Positions 1 through 10,682 of a stretch of DNA of 64,000 bases are shown in pieces. This DNA comes from Haematobia irritans (taxonomy: Eukaryota > Arthropoda > Insecta > Diptera > Muscidae). The translations under genes and the position numbers were made by a program. The stretch lies in contig NC_134397.1 of NCBI RefSeq assembly GCF_050003625.1, positions 220,782,537 to 220,846,536 of the forward strand, read 5' to 3'. Numbering within the stretch: the stretch's first letter is position 1; every line of letters begins with the position of its first letter. Under the pieces are notes generated by a model. That model did no database searches. It worked only from the letters and a program-made list of their open reading frames with translations, and was not told the DNA's origin.

Positions 1-410
1 ATTCTACCAATCTACCAAACAGTAAAAAAATATGACATTTTTGGTAGATTCGTTTTCATAATTGTATATTGCGCCCATATAAAGCGACCCCGATATTTCA
101 ATTGTGGCTCTATAATTACCGCACAAAAGTTCATATCGGCTCGTAATTATTTCTTCCTTATATATACCGGTCAAGAACTAAATATATACGTATTTAATGG
201 ACCTTTCTTTTGTCTACTATATATCCCGCAAGGACTAACTTACAATTTAGAAGATGATGTTAAGAAGTTTTAAGATGCCTTGCCATCGGCCGCAACCCAA
301 GTAATTTAACTGTGGATGACAGTCTTTCGTAGAAGTTTCTACGCAATCCATGGTGGAGGGTACATAAGATTCGGCCTGGCCGAACTTACGGCCGTATATA
401 CTTGTTTTTA
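1..410 (+). mobile_element. Helitron-like element (family A), 3' end
   Basis: The segment ends in a strong hairpin (TTCGGCC, one-base loop, GGCCGAA, at 370-387) followed by a tail reading TATATACTTGTTTTT. The same end recurs at 9918-9967, 27918-27962, 28100-28143 and, inverted, at 13962-14010. A terminal hairpin with no terminal inverted repeat is what helitron-like/HINE elements show. The body lies to the left and is cut by the window edge. The family name is an inference; no helicase is present. Confidence 0.5.
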
Positions 411-454
411 TAAATACTTTTTGTCTCAGTTAATGAAATGTTCTTTTTCAGTTT

Positions 455-715
455 TAAACAGTTTGTACAGCTCAGAATCATCAACACGTTGTTGTTATTG
501 GTCAAATGTGAGCTCGCGCGGCACCCATTTTGCACAGAGCTTCCGCATATCCCAATATTGATGAATGATATGACCAACACGTTCCTTTGATATATTTAAT
601 GCCTCTGCTATCTCGATCAAATTCATTTTACGGTCATTCCAAATAATTTTGTGGATATTTTTGATGTTTTCGTCGGTGAACGCAGTGGACGCCCGAAAGA
701 GGTAACCACCTCTTT
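455..715 (-). pseudogene. irritans-type mariner transposase fragment, rearranged
   Basis: Minus-strand translation matches the helix-turn-helix part of a Himar1-like transposase (TDENIK, NDRKM, ISKERVGHIIHQY, MRKLCAKWVPRELTFDQ). Neither terminal repeat is present. At 677-703 about 27 bp appear in the opposite orientation, so that AAAGAGGT faces ACCTCTTT as a small palindrome. A SINE follows directly. Dead fragment. Confidence 0.8.
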
Positions 716-1070
716 GGGAGCCACCGTGGTGCAATGGTTAGCATGCCCGCCTTGCATACACAAGGTCGTGGGTTCGATTCCTGCTACGACTGAACACCAA
801 AAAGTTTTTCAGCGGTGGATTATCCCACCTCAGTAATGCTGGTGACATTTCTGAGGGTTTCAAAGCTTCTCTAAGTGGTTTCACTGGAATGTGGAACGCC
901 GTTCGGACTCGGCTATAAAAAGGAGGTCCCTTGTCATTGAGCTTAACATGGAATCGGGCAGCACTCAGTGATAAGAGAGAAGTTCACCACTGTGGTATCA
1001 CAATGGACTGAATAGTCTAAGTGAGCCTGATACATCGGGCTGCCACAAAACCTAACCTAACCTAACCTAC
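716..1070 (+). mobile_element. tRNA-derived SINE, full length
   Basis: The head carries an A-box-like TGGTGCAATGGTTAGCATGC and a B box GGGTTCGATTCC in tRNA spacing, followed by a roughly 280 bp tRNA-unrelated body (GCGGTGGATTATCCCACC, TATAAAAAGGAGGTCC, ATGGACTGAATAGTC) and a (CCTAA)n tail. Further copies are at 9344-9693, 18212-18790, 24083-24417, 40330-40622 and inverted at 42165-42255. RNA polymerase III transcription is inferred from the boxes. Confidence 0.85.
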
Positions 1071-1124
1071 AACCACGTTTGCCACAGTTGGTAGAATTCT
1101 ACCCAAAATAGTAATCTTTTTTGT

Positions 1125-1375
1125 TAAATCTCTATAAAAATAAAATTTTTCTATACAAATAAAATTTTGACAATAAATTCTATAGAAATAAAATTTTGAA
1201 AAAAAAAATTGCATAGAAATAAAATTTTGAGAAAATTTTTTATAGAAATAATATTTTGAAAAAAAATTCTATAGAAATAAAACTTTGACAAAATTTTCTA
1301 TAGAAATAAAATGTTGACAAACTTTTCTACAGGAATAAAGTTTTGACAAACATTTCTATAGAAATATTTGTTTGG
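1125..1375. repeat. TTTCTATAGAAATAAAATTTTG satellite block
   Basis: About eight imperfect units of roughly 30-35 bp, each containing the palindrome TTTCTATAGAAA followed by TAAAATTTTG. The same unit appears at 6950-7095, 8215-8320, 22250-22530 and 57240-58110. No coding potential. Confidence 0.8.
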
Positions 1376-1457
1376 TAGATTTGTGGTAATCTTCAAATTT
1401 TGTTAGATTGTTTTTGACACGAGTGGTAAATGCTGTTACCACACATTTTTAAAGATC

Positions 1458-2040
1458 AAGCCTAGCCGGCATGGCTTAACAAGAAGGTTAAATCATGGGG
1501 CCGTATGATTACAATTTTTTTATTTCGACCAAATTTTAAGATGTCAAAATCATATGTTTATGGTGATTGCAGCTCTCCAAATGACACTGCATAGCAAATG
1601 CATCTCAAACAAACTCGCGCATTCATAGCTGGAGAATTGTTCAAAGATGACTTGAGTATCTTGATAACATATTCCAGACCCAAAATACCAAGCACATCAG
1701 TTTTTAAACTGCATCATAAACTGTTTTTGTTAATAGATGGCGAATATCAATTTGACTGACTTCCATTATTAACTTTGGTCTCATATCGGCGTTCCTCGGA
1801 TGAATTATCCACTTCACAATAACTCATAGGTGACGCAATTAAATTTGAACCTTTATTTTTCTATGGATTTGAATTATTTTTTCAGGACAATTGAAGGAAT
1901 AAATAATTGCCACTTTTACCAATGCCATACGATTCTTTTATCAGCTGATTTTGACTTCTTAAAATTGTAAACAACATATTGAAATTTGTTGTTTTTGTTA
2001 TCGTGATTCAACCTCCTTATTCAGCCATGCTAGCCGGCTT
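1458..2040. mobile_element. Candidate MITE with about 40 bp imperfect terminal inverted repeats
   Basis: The left end starts AAGCCTAGCCGGCATGGCTT. The right end, reverse complemented, starts AAGCCGGCTAGCATGGCTGA, and both continue with a related AAGGAGGTTRAATCA segment. It is 583 bp, has no ORF, and I cannot define a clear target-site duplication. Superfamily unknown. Confidence 0.5.
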
Positions 2041-2570
2041 CTAATTTCCTCCACAAATTGTGTTGAGTGAAAATGACCCTACATTGGGGTCCTACATGCC
2101 TACAAGATGCTAAATATTAGAAAACCCCTATATATAGGGAAGTAGGGAAACTTCTAGCAACACTGGCTGTAGTTGATATTGCCACTAATATTGAGCCCAT
2201 TATTAAAAAAGAGAAAATCGTTCAATTAGTGTGGGTAATAAATCCAAATTAGTAAAAATCGAGCAATATTCTTATGTAAGAGCTACAGGTACGTATAAAT
2301 ACGATCGGCCAGTACATCAAAATTTGAAATTTGAGTAACATTGGTTAATATATATGAGTACTATGGCCAAATTTGGGAAAATCGAGCGATGCATATATAT
2401 AGAAGCTATATCTAAATCTGAACCAATTTGCATAATATTTTGCGGGTTTGATTAATACCCCAAAAGGTTACATTGTGCAAGATTTGAGTAAGATCAGTTA
2501 AGAAATGAGGCCTGTATGGTCAAACATAAGGTTATTAAGGGCGAATTTTTCAAAATCGGGCGATGCATAT

Positions 2571-3760
2571 ATTTATTTATTTATTTATTCAGTCTTTGGA
2601 TAATTCACAATATAATCCTTACAGACTCGCTAATTTCTAATTTGTATATATACTTCTAAAATGTTCTACTTAAAAATGTACTAATTTCTAAAATAAAATA
2701 CATCCAGAATTTGATCAAAATCTTTTAAAGGAACGGATAGATCAATATTACAATTTAAATTTATTGAATTAAATTCTCTCAAAGCTCTTGTAATAGGCTC
2801 ATTGCAAGCATAATTATTCCTATGCATAGGTACATGAAAGTATTGGAAAAATCTTAAACTCCTAGCAGGAACATTGAAGCCAATTTCACGAAGCAAAAGC
2901 GGGCAATCAATATAACCATTAATTAACTTATACAAAAATAATAACGAATCTTTCTTTCTCCTATTGGCCAAAGTCTCCAAATGTATGAGTCTACATCTGG
3001 ATTCATACTCAGGAAGAGGTTCAGTAAAACGAAGACTTATTAGTGCAAATTTTATGAATTTCTTTTGCAATCTCTCAACTCTATCAGAAATACCAACAGT
3101 ATACGGGTTCCAGACCATTGACGCATATTCCAACTTTGATCTGACAAACGAAGTATATAAAATCTTGCGGGTATATGGACTGATGAAATCCTTACTATTC
3201 CTTTTAATAAATGCAAAAGTAGAATATGCCTTAGGCAAGATATAATCAATATGGGATTTGAAATTTAGCTTACTATCAAAATAAACACCTAGATCTAAGA
3301 TCCTATCAATCACTTTCAAAGACTGATCATGAATGCAATAATTCGAAGAAACGCGCATATTACCCCGACAATAAGGAAGAAAATAACACTTCTCAACATT
3401 CAACGGCAAATGATTCTCACTACACCAAACAGCAAGCCTATTCAAGTCATCCTGAAGCAGTAACGTGTCCTCCAAACATGATACATTCAAAAACATCTTA
3501 ATATCATCTGCGTAGATCAAATACTTAGCAAAACGAAAACATTTACCTATGTCATTAATAAATAAAATAAAAAGTAAAGGCCCTAAAATACTACCTTGGG
3601 GAACACCCGAAGTAGCAACATATAAATAAGAGCTTACTCCATTGAATGATACATAACATCGCCTTCCATTCAAATATGACTTAAACCACCTTACAATCAA
3701 TGGATGAAAACCAAACTTTGCTAATTTCAATAACAGAAGTTCATGGCATACTTTATCAAG
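2571..3760 (-). mobile_element. 5'-truncated non-LTR retrotransposon (LINE)
   Basis: Minus-strand LINE carrying the reverse-transcriptase ORF. Its 3' end is an (AATA)n tail, seen as repeated ATTT at 2571-2586. The 5' end is cut within the RT palm domain, at the boundary with GGGGAGCTATATC of the host repeat. The insertion splits a family B monomer between GCATAT and GGGAGC. No target-site duplication is evident. Confidence 0.8.
2681..3760 (-). pseudogene. Reverse transcriptase fragment of a jockey/CR1-like LINE
   Basis: RNA-directed DNA polymerase, C-terminal part of a LINE ORF2 used in target-primed reverse transcription. Visible motifs are SGVPQGSILGPLLFILFIND (RT motif B region), YADD in LIYADDIKMF (catalytic aspartates), a thumb-like segment with LDLGVYFDSKL, and the long C-terminal tail typical of jockey and CR1 clades. 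The endonuclease and the first RT motifs are missing, so it cannot act alone. The first 15 or so codons of the open frame (to 3805) come from the surrounding repeat, not the LINE. The frame itself has no stop or shift over about 360 codons, which suggests a fairly recent insertion. Confidence 0.85.
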
Positions 3761-4668
3761 GGGAGCTATATCTACATCTGCACCGATTTCGATGAAATTT
3801 TGCACATATAGTTAGTACTATAGAAGATTACATTTAGCCAACTTTTAGTAAGATCGGTTAATAAATAAGGGTTCTATGGCCAAATTTGGGAAAATCGGGC
3901 TATACATATATATGGGAGCTATATCTAAATCCGAACCGATTTCGATGATTTTTTGCAAATATAGTTAGTGCTATAGAAGACTACATTTAGCCAGATTTGA
4001 GTAAGATCGGTTGATAAATAAGGGTTTTATGGCCAAATTTAGAAAAATCCGGCGGTACATATATATGGGAGCTATAGCTAAATCTGAACAGATTTCGATT
4101 TTTTTTTGCGCATATTGTTAGTACTATAGAAGATTACATTTAGCCAACTTTTAGTAAGATCGGTTGATAAATAAAGGTTTTCTGGCCAATTTTGGGAAAA
4201 TCGGGCGATACATATATATGAAAGCTTTACAAATCTGAACCAATTTGGATAAAATTTTGCAGACTTGAAGGGCGATGAAAAAGATTACCATTTGCCAAAT
4301 TTGGTGACGATCCGTTTGAAAAAAAAAACGCAACGTGACCCCTTTTGTCGAAATCGGGCGATACATATATATGAGAGCTATATCTAAATTTGATCCGATT
4401 TCTTCCAAATTCAATAGCTTTAGTCCTTGTGCCCAAAAAAACTCCCTGTACCAAATTTCATCAAAATCGGTTAATAACCGGAATCCTGTGAACAACAAAT
4501 ACATGGACAGACGGACGGACGGACACAAGCGCTAGATCGACTCAGAAGGTGATTCTGAGTCGATCGGTATATATTTTATGGGGTCTAAAATCAATATTTC
4601 TGGTAGGCACAATTTTTGGCAGATCAAACTTATTATACCCTGACCACTATGTGGTTTAGGGTATAAAA

Positions 4669-5845
4669 ATGTGCCATGTAGATATTCTTTTTTACCATTT
4701 TTGCATATTGTATATTTTTTTAGGAATCGGTGTTCTTGTGCATTTAAGGGTTAAGGAAAATCTGCCTTTGTTCGAAAACATACGACTTTACAGGAGGGAC
4801 ACAAATTTCCTAGATTCGTGTCCTAAATATTAAAAAAAAAATAAATCTAAGATTACAAAATTTCTTTTACTTAATTTTTTTTAAGAAATTAGTACTTAAT
4901 GTTGTGTAAATTGCATAATTTTTCAGTGTAAGTTTTTTTTTTCTTCTTAGAAACTCAAAAAACTGGAATATGCATTTAACGCATCGAAGCTATACGACTA
5001 CTTTCACTGGGTTATTATACGTTCTTCATTTCCATTCAACCGAACGAAGTATGGGTATAGTGTGAGCGTTGATGTTTGGCCTTAATTTTAAACGGATGCG
5101 GAAATGAACCATAGTTACGGATGTGGTTGTGTTCTTGTTTTTCCTTCTACGTCATAGACCAATGTTGTGTGCATGTTACGATCTAGGCATTAAAATAAGG
5201 TGCAATGGTGGAAGCAATGAACATTGTTGTGTACTAAAAGAAATTGTTTTATAGCAAGAAAATACTTACACTACGACACTGCCTATTCTCGGGGATGCTT
5301 TGTTAGACTTTTTGTCTAGAGGGACGTTAACGAGGGACAGTGATAGTAGTTAGGATGAACAAAAATATGTACCAATATAACCACATTGCTGAGTACTTTA
5401 CAAAATGGTATATTACACTGCTAAAAATTATTTATCTAATATGGGGATTTTTTACTAGTTTATGAATAATGTGCTAGAAATTAAAAACGTTTGTATTAAA
5501 TTTACAATAGCGTTCATACTTGAAATAAGAAGTAGACTCCATTCAAATATTGAAATACTAGTGAATATTTTCAAAATAAATGTCGAAATGTATTTTATCC
5601 TCTGAAAAAACAAAACTTTAAATTCATAACTGATTAAAATGAATTGAATGACACTTGAATAGAGGTTCATAATTTCATAAAATTAAAAATGTTTCAAATC
5701 AAAACCCAATAGTTCTATAATACATCTTTGAAAGTTTTTTTTTTATATATGATAATATAGTTTTGGTGCTTTTTACCCTTCGGGAGTTGGCATCACTGCT
5801 TGAGGTACTAAATTCTGTTGTTTTAATTAATGTGTCTTTGTCTTT
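4669..5845. other. AT-rich intergenic stretch, no gene recognised
   Basis: No open frame with recognisable protein similarity, no tRNA-like fold and no clear repeat termini. The sequence seems less repetitive than its surroundings and includes a more GC-balanced part (about 4980-5350). Confidence 0.5.
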
Positions 5846-7124
5846 TTATACCCTCCACCATTCCGTTTGTCATTCCGTTTGTAACACATGGAAATATTGC
5901 TCTAAGACCCCATAAAGCATATACTCGTATATTCTGGGTCGTGGCGAAATTCTGAGTCGATCTAAGCATGTCCGTCCGTTCGTCCGTCTGTTGAAATCAC
6001 GCTAACTTCCGAAGGAAACAAGCTATCGACTTGAAACTTGGCACAAGTAGTTGTTATTGATGTAGGTCGGATGGTATTGCCAATGGGCCATATAGGTCCA
6101 CTTTTATGTATAGCCCCCATATAAACGGACCCTCAAGTTTGGCTTGCGGAACCTCTAACAAAAGCATATTTCATCCGATCCTGTTGAAACTTAGTACGTG
6201 GTGTTAGTATATGGTCCCTACCAACCATACAAAAATTGGTCCACATCGGTCCATAATTATATATAGCCCCTATATAAACCGATCCCCAGATTTGGCTTAC
6301 GGAGGCTCAAAGAGAAGCAAATTTCATCTGATCTTGCTGAAATTTGGTACATGGTGTTGGTATATGGTCCCTAACAACCATACAAAAATTGGTCCACATC
6401 GGTCTATAATTATATATAGCCTCCATATAAACCGATCCCCAGATTTGGCTTGCGGAGCCTCTAAGAGAAGCAAATTTCATCTGATCTTGCTGATATTTGG
6501 TACATGGTGTTGGTATATGGCCTCTAAAAACCGTGCCAGATTTGGTCCCTATCGGTCCATAATTATATATAGCCGTCATATAAACCGAAGCCCAAATTTG
6601 ACCTCCGGAGACCCTTGAAGGAACAAAATTAATCCGATCCTGTTGAAACTTAGTACGTGGTGTTAGTATATGGTCTCTAATAACCATGCAAAAATTGGTC
6701 CACATCGGTCCATAATTATATATAGCCCCCATATGAACCGTTCTCCAGATTTGACCTCTGGAGCCCCTTGGAGGAGCAAAATTCATCCGATCCGGTTCAA
6801 ATGAGGAACGTGGTGTTATTATATGGCCGCTAACAAACATACCAAAATTGGTCCATATTGGTCTATAGTTACATATAGGCGATCTCCAATCACACAAAAA
6901 TTGTTCCATATCGGTTCATAATCATGGTTGCCACCCTAGCCAAAAATAATCTACCAAAATTTTATTTCTATAGAAAATTTTGTGAAAATTTTATTTCTTT
7001 AGAAAATTTTATTTCTATAGAAAATCTTGTGAAAATTTTATTTCTATAGAAAATTTTGTCAAAATTTTATTTCTATAGAAAATTTTTTCAAACTGAATTA
7101 TATACGTATTTAATCGATCTTTTT
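5846..7124 (+). mobile_element. Helitron-like element (family A), first of two in tandem
   Basis: Starts with TATACCCTCCACC and the phrase CCGTTTGTAACACAT. A conserved core (TCTGAGTCGATCTAAGCATG) runs into a GTCC/GTCT block at 5970-5992. The body is a tandem array with the phrase TATATAGCC at 6265, 6418, 6571 and 6724 (and a decayed one at 6877), spaced exactly 153 bp. A TTTCTATAGAAA satellite follows (6950-7095). The 3' hairpin is not seen before the next copy starts, so this copy looks truncated by it. Reading frames are open on both strands across the monomers (plus 6211-6618, minus 6307-6909), a by-product of the repeat or a fossil of coding. Confidence 0.6.
6950..7095. repeat. TTTCTATAGAAA satellite block
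   Basis: Four to five units of the AT-rich satellite, in the opposite orientation to the block at 1125-1375. Confidence 0.75.
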
Positions 7125-8214
7125 ATACACTCCATCATAGGATGGGGGTATATTAACTTTGTCATTCCGTTTGTAACACATCGAAATATTGCTCTAAGAC
7201 CCCATAAAGTATATATATTCTGGGTCGTGGTGAAATTCTGAGTCGATCTAAGCATGTCCGTCCGTCTGTTGAAATCACGCTAACTTCCGAACGAAACAAG
7301 CTATCGACTTGAAACTTGGCACAAGTAGTTGTTATCGATGTAGGTCGGATGGTATTGAAAATGGGTCATATCGGTCCACTTTTACGTATAGCCCCCATAT
7401 AAAGGGACCTTCAGATTTGGCTTGTGGAGCCTCTAACAGAAGCATATTTCATCCGATCCGGCTGAAATTTGGTATATGGTGTTGGTATATGGTCTCTAAC
7501 AACCATGCAAAAATTGGTCCACATCGGTCCACAATTATATATAGCCCCCATATAAACCGATTCCCAGATTTGGCTTGCGGAACCTCAAAGAGAAGCAAAT
7601 TTCATCCGATCCGGCTGAAATTTGGTACATGATGTTGGTATATGGTCTCTAACAACCATGCAAAAATTGGTCCACATCGGTCCATAATTATATATATATA
7701 TACCCCATAAAAACCGATCTCCAGATTTGACCTCTGGAGCCTCTTGGAGGAGCAAAATTTATCCGATCCGGTTCAAATGTGGAACGTGGTGTTAGCATAT
7801 GGTCTCTAACATCCATGCAAAAGCTTGTTCACAGTTATATATATCCCCCATATAAACCGATCCCCAGATTTGGCTTGCGGAGCCTCTAAGAGAAGCATAT
7901 TTCATCCGATCCGGTTGAAATTTGGAACAGGGGTTTAATATATGGTCTCTAACAACCGTGCCAGAATTGGTCCATATCGGTCCATAATTATATATAGCCC
8001 CCATATAAACCGTTCTCCAGATTTGACCTCCATAGCCTCTTCGAGGAGCAAAATTCATCAGATCCGGTTCAAATTTGAAACGTGGTGTTAGTATATGGCC
8101 GCTAACAACCATACCAAAATTGGTCCATATCGGTCTATAGTTATATATAGCCGATCTCCAATTACACAAAATTGGTCCATATCGGTTCATAATCATAGTT
8201 GCCACTCGAGCCAA

Positions 8215-8320
8215 AAATAATCTACCAACATTTTATTTCTATAGAAAATTTTGTGAAAATTTTATTTCTATAGAAAATCTTGTAAAAATTTTATTTCTAT
8301 AGAAAATTTTGTCAAACTGA
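8215..8320. repeat. TTTCTATAGAAA satellite block
   Basis: Three units of the same satellite inside the second family A element, at the position equivalent to 6950-7095. It was therefore part of the ancestral element. Confidence 0.75.
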
Positions 8321-8426
8321 ATTATATACGTATTTAATCGATCTTTTTTTATTTAATAACAGGTTGGCTGATAACTCCCCGGTCTAACAACGAAAAAAAC
8401 ATTTTTTTTGTCAAAATTCGTTTTTA

Positions 8427-9326
8427 TTATTCAACATAGTTCCCTTCAACAGCGATACAACGATTATAACGACCTTCCAATTTGTTGATACCATTTCGGT
8501 AGTACTCCTGCGGTTTTGCCTCAAAATAGGCCTCAGTTTCGGCGATCATCTCTTCATTGCAGCCAAATTTTTTCCCTGCGAGCATCCTTTTGAGGTCTGA
8601 GAACAGGAAAGAGTCGCTGGGGGCCAGATCTGGAGAATACGGTGGGTGGGGAAGCAATACGAAGCCCAATTCATGAATTTTTGCCATCGTTCTCAATGAC
8701 TTGTGGCACGGTGCGTTGTCTTGGTGGAACAACACTTTTTCCTTCTTCATATGGGGCCGTTTTGTTGCGATTTCGACCTTCAAACGCTCCAATAAGGCCA
8801 TATAATAGTCACTGTTGATGGTTTTTCCCTTCTCAAGATAATCGATAAAAATTATTCCATGCGCATCCCAAAAAACAGAGGCCATTACTTTGCCAGCGGA
8901 CTTTTGAGTCTTTCCACGCTTCGGAGACCGTTCACCGGTCGCTGTCCACTCAACCGACTGTCGATTGGACTCAGGAGGGTAGTGATGGAGCCATGTTTCA
9001 TCCATTGTCACATATCGACGGAAAAACTCGGGTGTGTTACGAGTAAACAGCTGCAAACACCGCTCCGAATCATCAACACGTTGTTGTTTTTGTCCACTCC
9101 GTTCACCGTCCTCCGTGCTCATTTCACCACGCTTGAATTTTGCATACCAATCAATTATTGTTGATTTCTGTGGGGTAGAGTCCGGAAACTCATTATCAAG
9201 CCAAGTTTTTGCTTCCACCGTATTTTTCCCCTTCAGCAAACAGTATTTTATCAAAACACGAAATTCCTTTTTTCCATTTTTTTTCACAATAACAAAAGTT
9301 GCATCACAAAAGACGCTCCATCTCAC
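8427..9326 (-). pseudogene. mariner transposase, internally deleted
   Basis: DD34D cut-and-paste transposase of the irritans subfamily. Seen are TEDGERSG of the N-terminal DNA-binding domain, catalytic MDETW, FHQDNAPCH and PPYSPDLAPSD, and the C-terminal end AVEGNYVE. About 65 residues between GERSG and QKQQRV, including the second helix-turn-helix and linker, are missing in frame. One A is lost in the A-run after the normal ATG, so the usual start is out of frame and the open frame only continues from an upstream non-ATG codon. PSDSF replaces the usual PSDFF. Length is about 285 family-like residues against about 348 for an intact protein. Almost certainly inactive. Confidence 0.9.
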
Positions 9327-9343
9327 AAACTAATTGACTCAAG

Positions 9344-9693
9344 GGAGCCACCGTGGTGCAATGGTTAGCATGCCCGCCTTGCATACACTAGGTCGTGGGT
9401 TCGATCCCTGCTACGACCGAACACCAAAAAGTTTTTCAGCGGTGGATTATCCCACCTCAGTAATGCTGGTGACATTTCTGAGGCTTTCAAAACTTCTCTA
9501 AGTGGTTTCACTGCAAGGTGGAACGCTGTTCGGACTAGGCTATAAAAAGGAGGTCCCTTGTCATTGAGCTTAACATGGAATCGGGCAGCACTCAGTGATA
9601 AGAGAGAAGTTCACCACTGTGGTATCACAATGGACTGAATAGTCTAAGTGAGCCTGATACATCGGGCTGCCACATAACCTAACCTAACCTAAC
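9344..9693 (+). mobile_element. tRNA-derived SINE inside mariner
   Basis: Full-length copy with both pol III boxes and a (CCTAA)3 tail, inserted in the mariner leader next to GACGTCAAATTTTGAC. It is nearly identical to the copy at 716-1070. Confidence 0.85.
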
Positions 9694-9967
9694 AGACGTC
9701 AAATTTTGACACGAATCATTTGAAGGTTGGTACTATATAAAAATAATATTCATTTAATACCAACCTGTTATATACCACGAATGGACTTACATACAATTTA
9801 GAACACGGTGTTAGGAGGTTTTAAGATACCTTGCCATCGGCAAGCGTTACCGCAACTTAAGTAATTCGATTCTGGATGGCAGTGTTTAGAAGAAGTTTCT
9901 ACGCAATCCATGGTGGAGGGTACATAAGCTTCGGCCTGGCCGAACTTACGGCCGTATATACTTGTTT

Positions 9968-10115
9968 TATCTTGTGTCCAATATAATGTAATTGTTGAAT
10001 CACTCCAAACATACACATCTTAATCCGTTTTGACAACACTAATTATTCTAATAACCGTACCACAGCGTAAATGTTCATTCATTCTCAAATCCTGAAATTT
10101 TAATTTTAGTACTGG
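9968..10115 (-). pseudogene. Possible Pao/BEL retrotransposon fragment
   Basis: Minus-strand translation near 9968-10018 gives VWSDSTITLYW, resembling the WSDSTIVLHW RNase H-region signature of Pao/BEL polyproteins. An in-frame stop precedes it and the reading is lost within about 30 codons. The 3' end of the family A element abuts it. Very short, so tentative. Confidence 0.3.
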
Positions 10116-10680
10116 ATGAAGTGTTCAGCCATATGGATACTTGGACTTCTTGTAGAGATGAAATCCAAGTAACAAACTCTCTCCAGCATTCCTCAATCTC
10201 CCCATTTTTTGATACTGATCCAAGCAGATCAAAAATGTTCGCAAGTCAATATCAATTATAAAATTAGTTGTATCAATTAATTTCATAATCGTAACAAATG
10301 TTGTTTCTAGATATGTGGTGGTGGTTTGTCACAACATTGAAATTCTATTTGCCATTCTGGGACTAATATTCTAAATCTGCAATATCGTGCAGATATAAAA
10401 AAACGATTCCCCAAACTGCCTACCTTCTTCGTCGGCATGGTATTAAGGTATCTCCCATTGCTTACATTCATACTTTTGGGTTTTGGGGTTACATCTCAAC
10501 TTGGAGATGAAAGCTAGTGTCAACATTTTTGAAGTTGGAACTTTTGGTGGTTTTGTTTTGTTCTTATCCTCAACACTTTATTTCATGAATGAGTTTTAGT
10601 CCTTTTCCACACAAGGCTGACTGCATACTGGCACTCGTGTGTTTTGTACATTTGGGTTTTTCAACACACACTCATATATT
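10116..10680. other. Intergenic, no gene recognised
   Basis: No convincing ORF, repeat end or RNA feature seen. Confidence 0.4.
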
Positions 10681-10682
10681 TA

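Larger units (their letters stand above)
2285..4668 (-). mobile_element. Helitron-like element (family B), interrupted by a LINE
   Basis: The minus-strand start is a palindromic head (ATACCCTGACCACTATGTGG facing TTAGGGTATAA, 4635-4668). Then come a conserved GACTCAG core and a (GTCC/GTCT) block, seen as GGAC repeats at 4506-4523. Tandem monomers follow with the phrase GGGAGCTATATC at 3761, 3914, 4067, 4220 and 4373, exactly 153 bp apart. A LINE sits inside at 2571-3760. Short ORFs across the monomers are probably not genes. Confidence 0.6.
8359..9768 (-). mobile_element. irritans-type mariner, TA-flanked, with a SINE insertion
   Basis: The terminal repeat starting ACAGGTTGGCTGATAA is at 8359 and a shortened partner ends ACCAACCTGT at 9768, each flanked by TA. 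The right end has lost about 40 bp of its inverted repeat compared with the copy at 36259. Closest in memory is Himar1. A SINE splits the untranslated leader at 9344-9693. It lies in a family A helitron-like element. Confidence 0.9.
7125..9967 (+). mobile_element. Helitron-like element (family A), second copy, carrying a mariner
   Basis: Begins ATACACTCCATCATAGG and repeats the core, GTCY block and monomers of the copy before it. A second satellite block is at 8215-8320. It ends with the TTCGGCCTGGCCGAA hairpin and TATATACTTGTTTT tail at 9918-9967. A mariner with a SINE inside occupies 8359-9768. Confidence 0.6.

Noticed and set aside
6211..6909. Open frames of 135 and 200 codons on both strands
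   Set aside because: They lie entirely in tandem 153 bp monomers, overlap on opposite strands, have no start context and repeat themselves; listed as repeat, not genes.
9670..9692. Telomeric TTAGG tract
   Set aside because: Only three or four units, always at the end of the SINE body, so it is a SINE tail.
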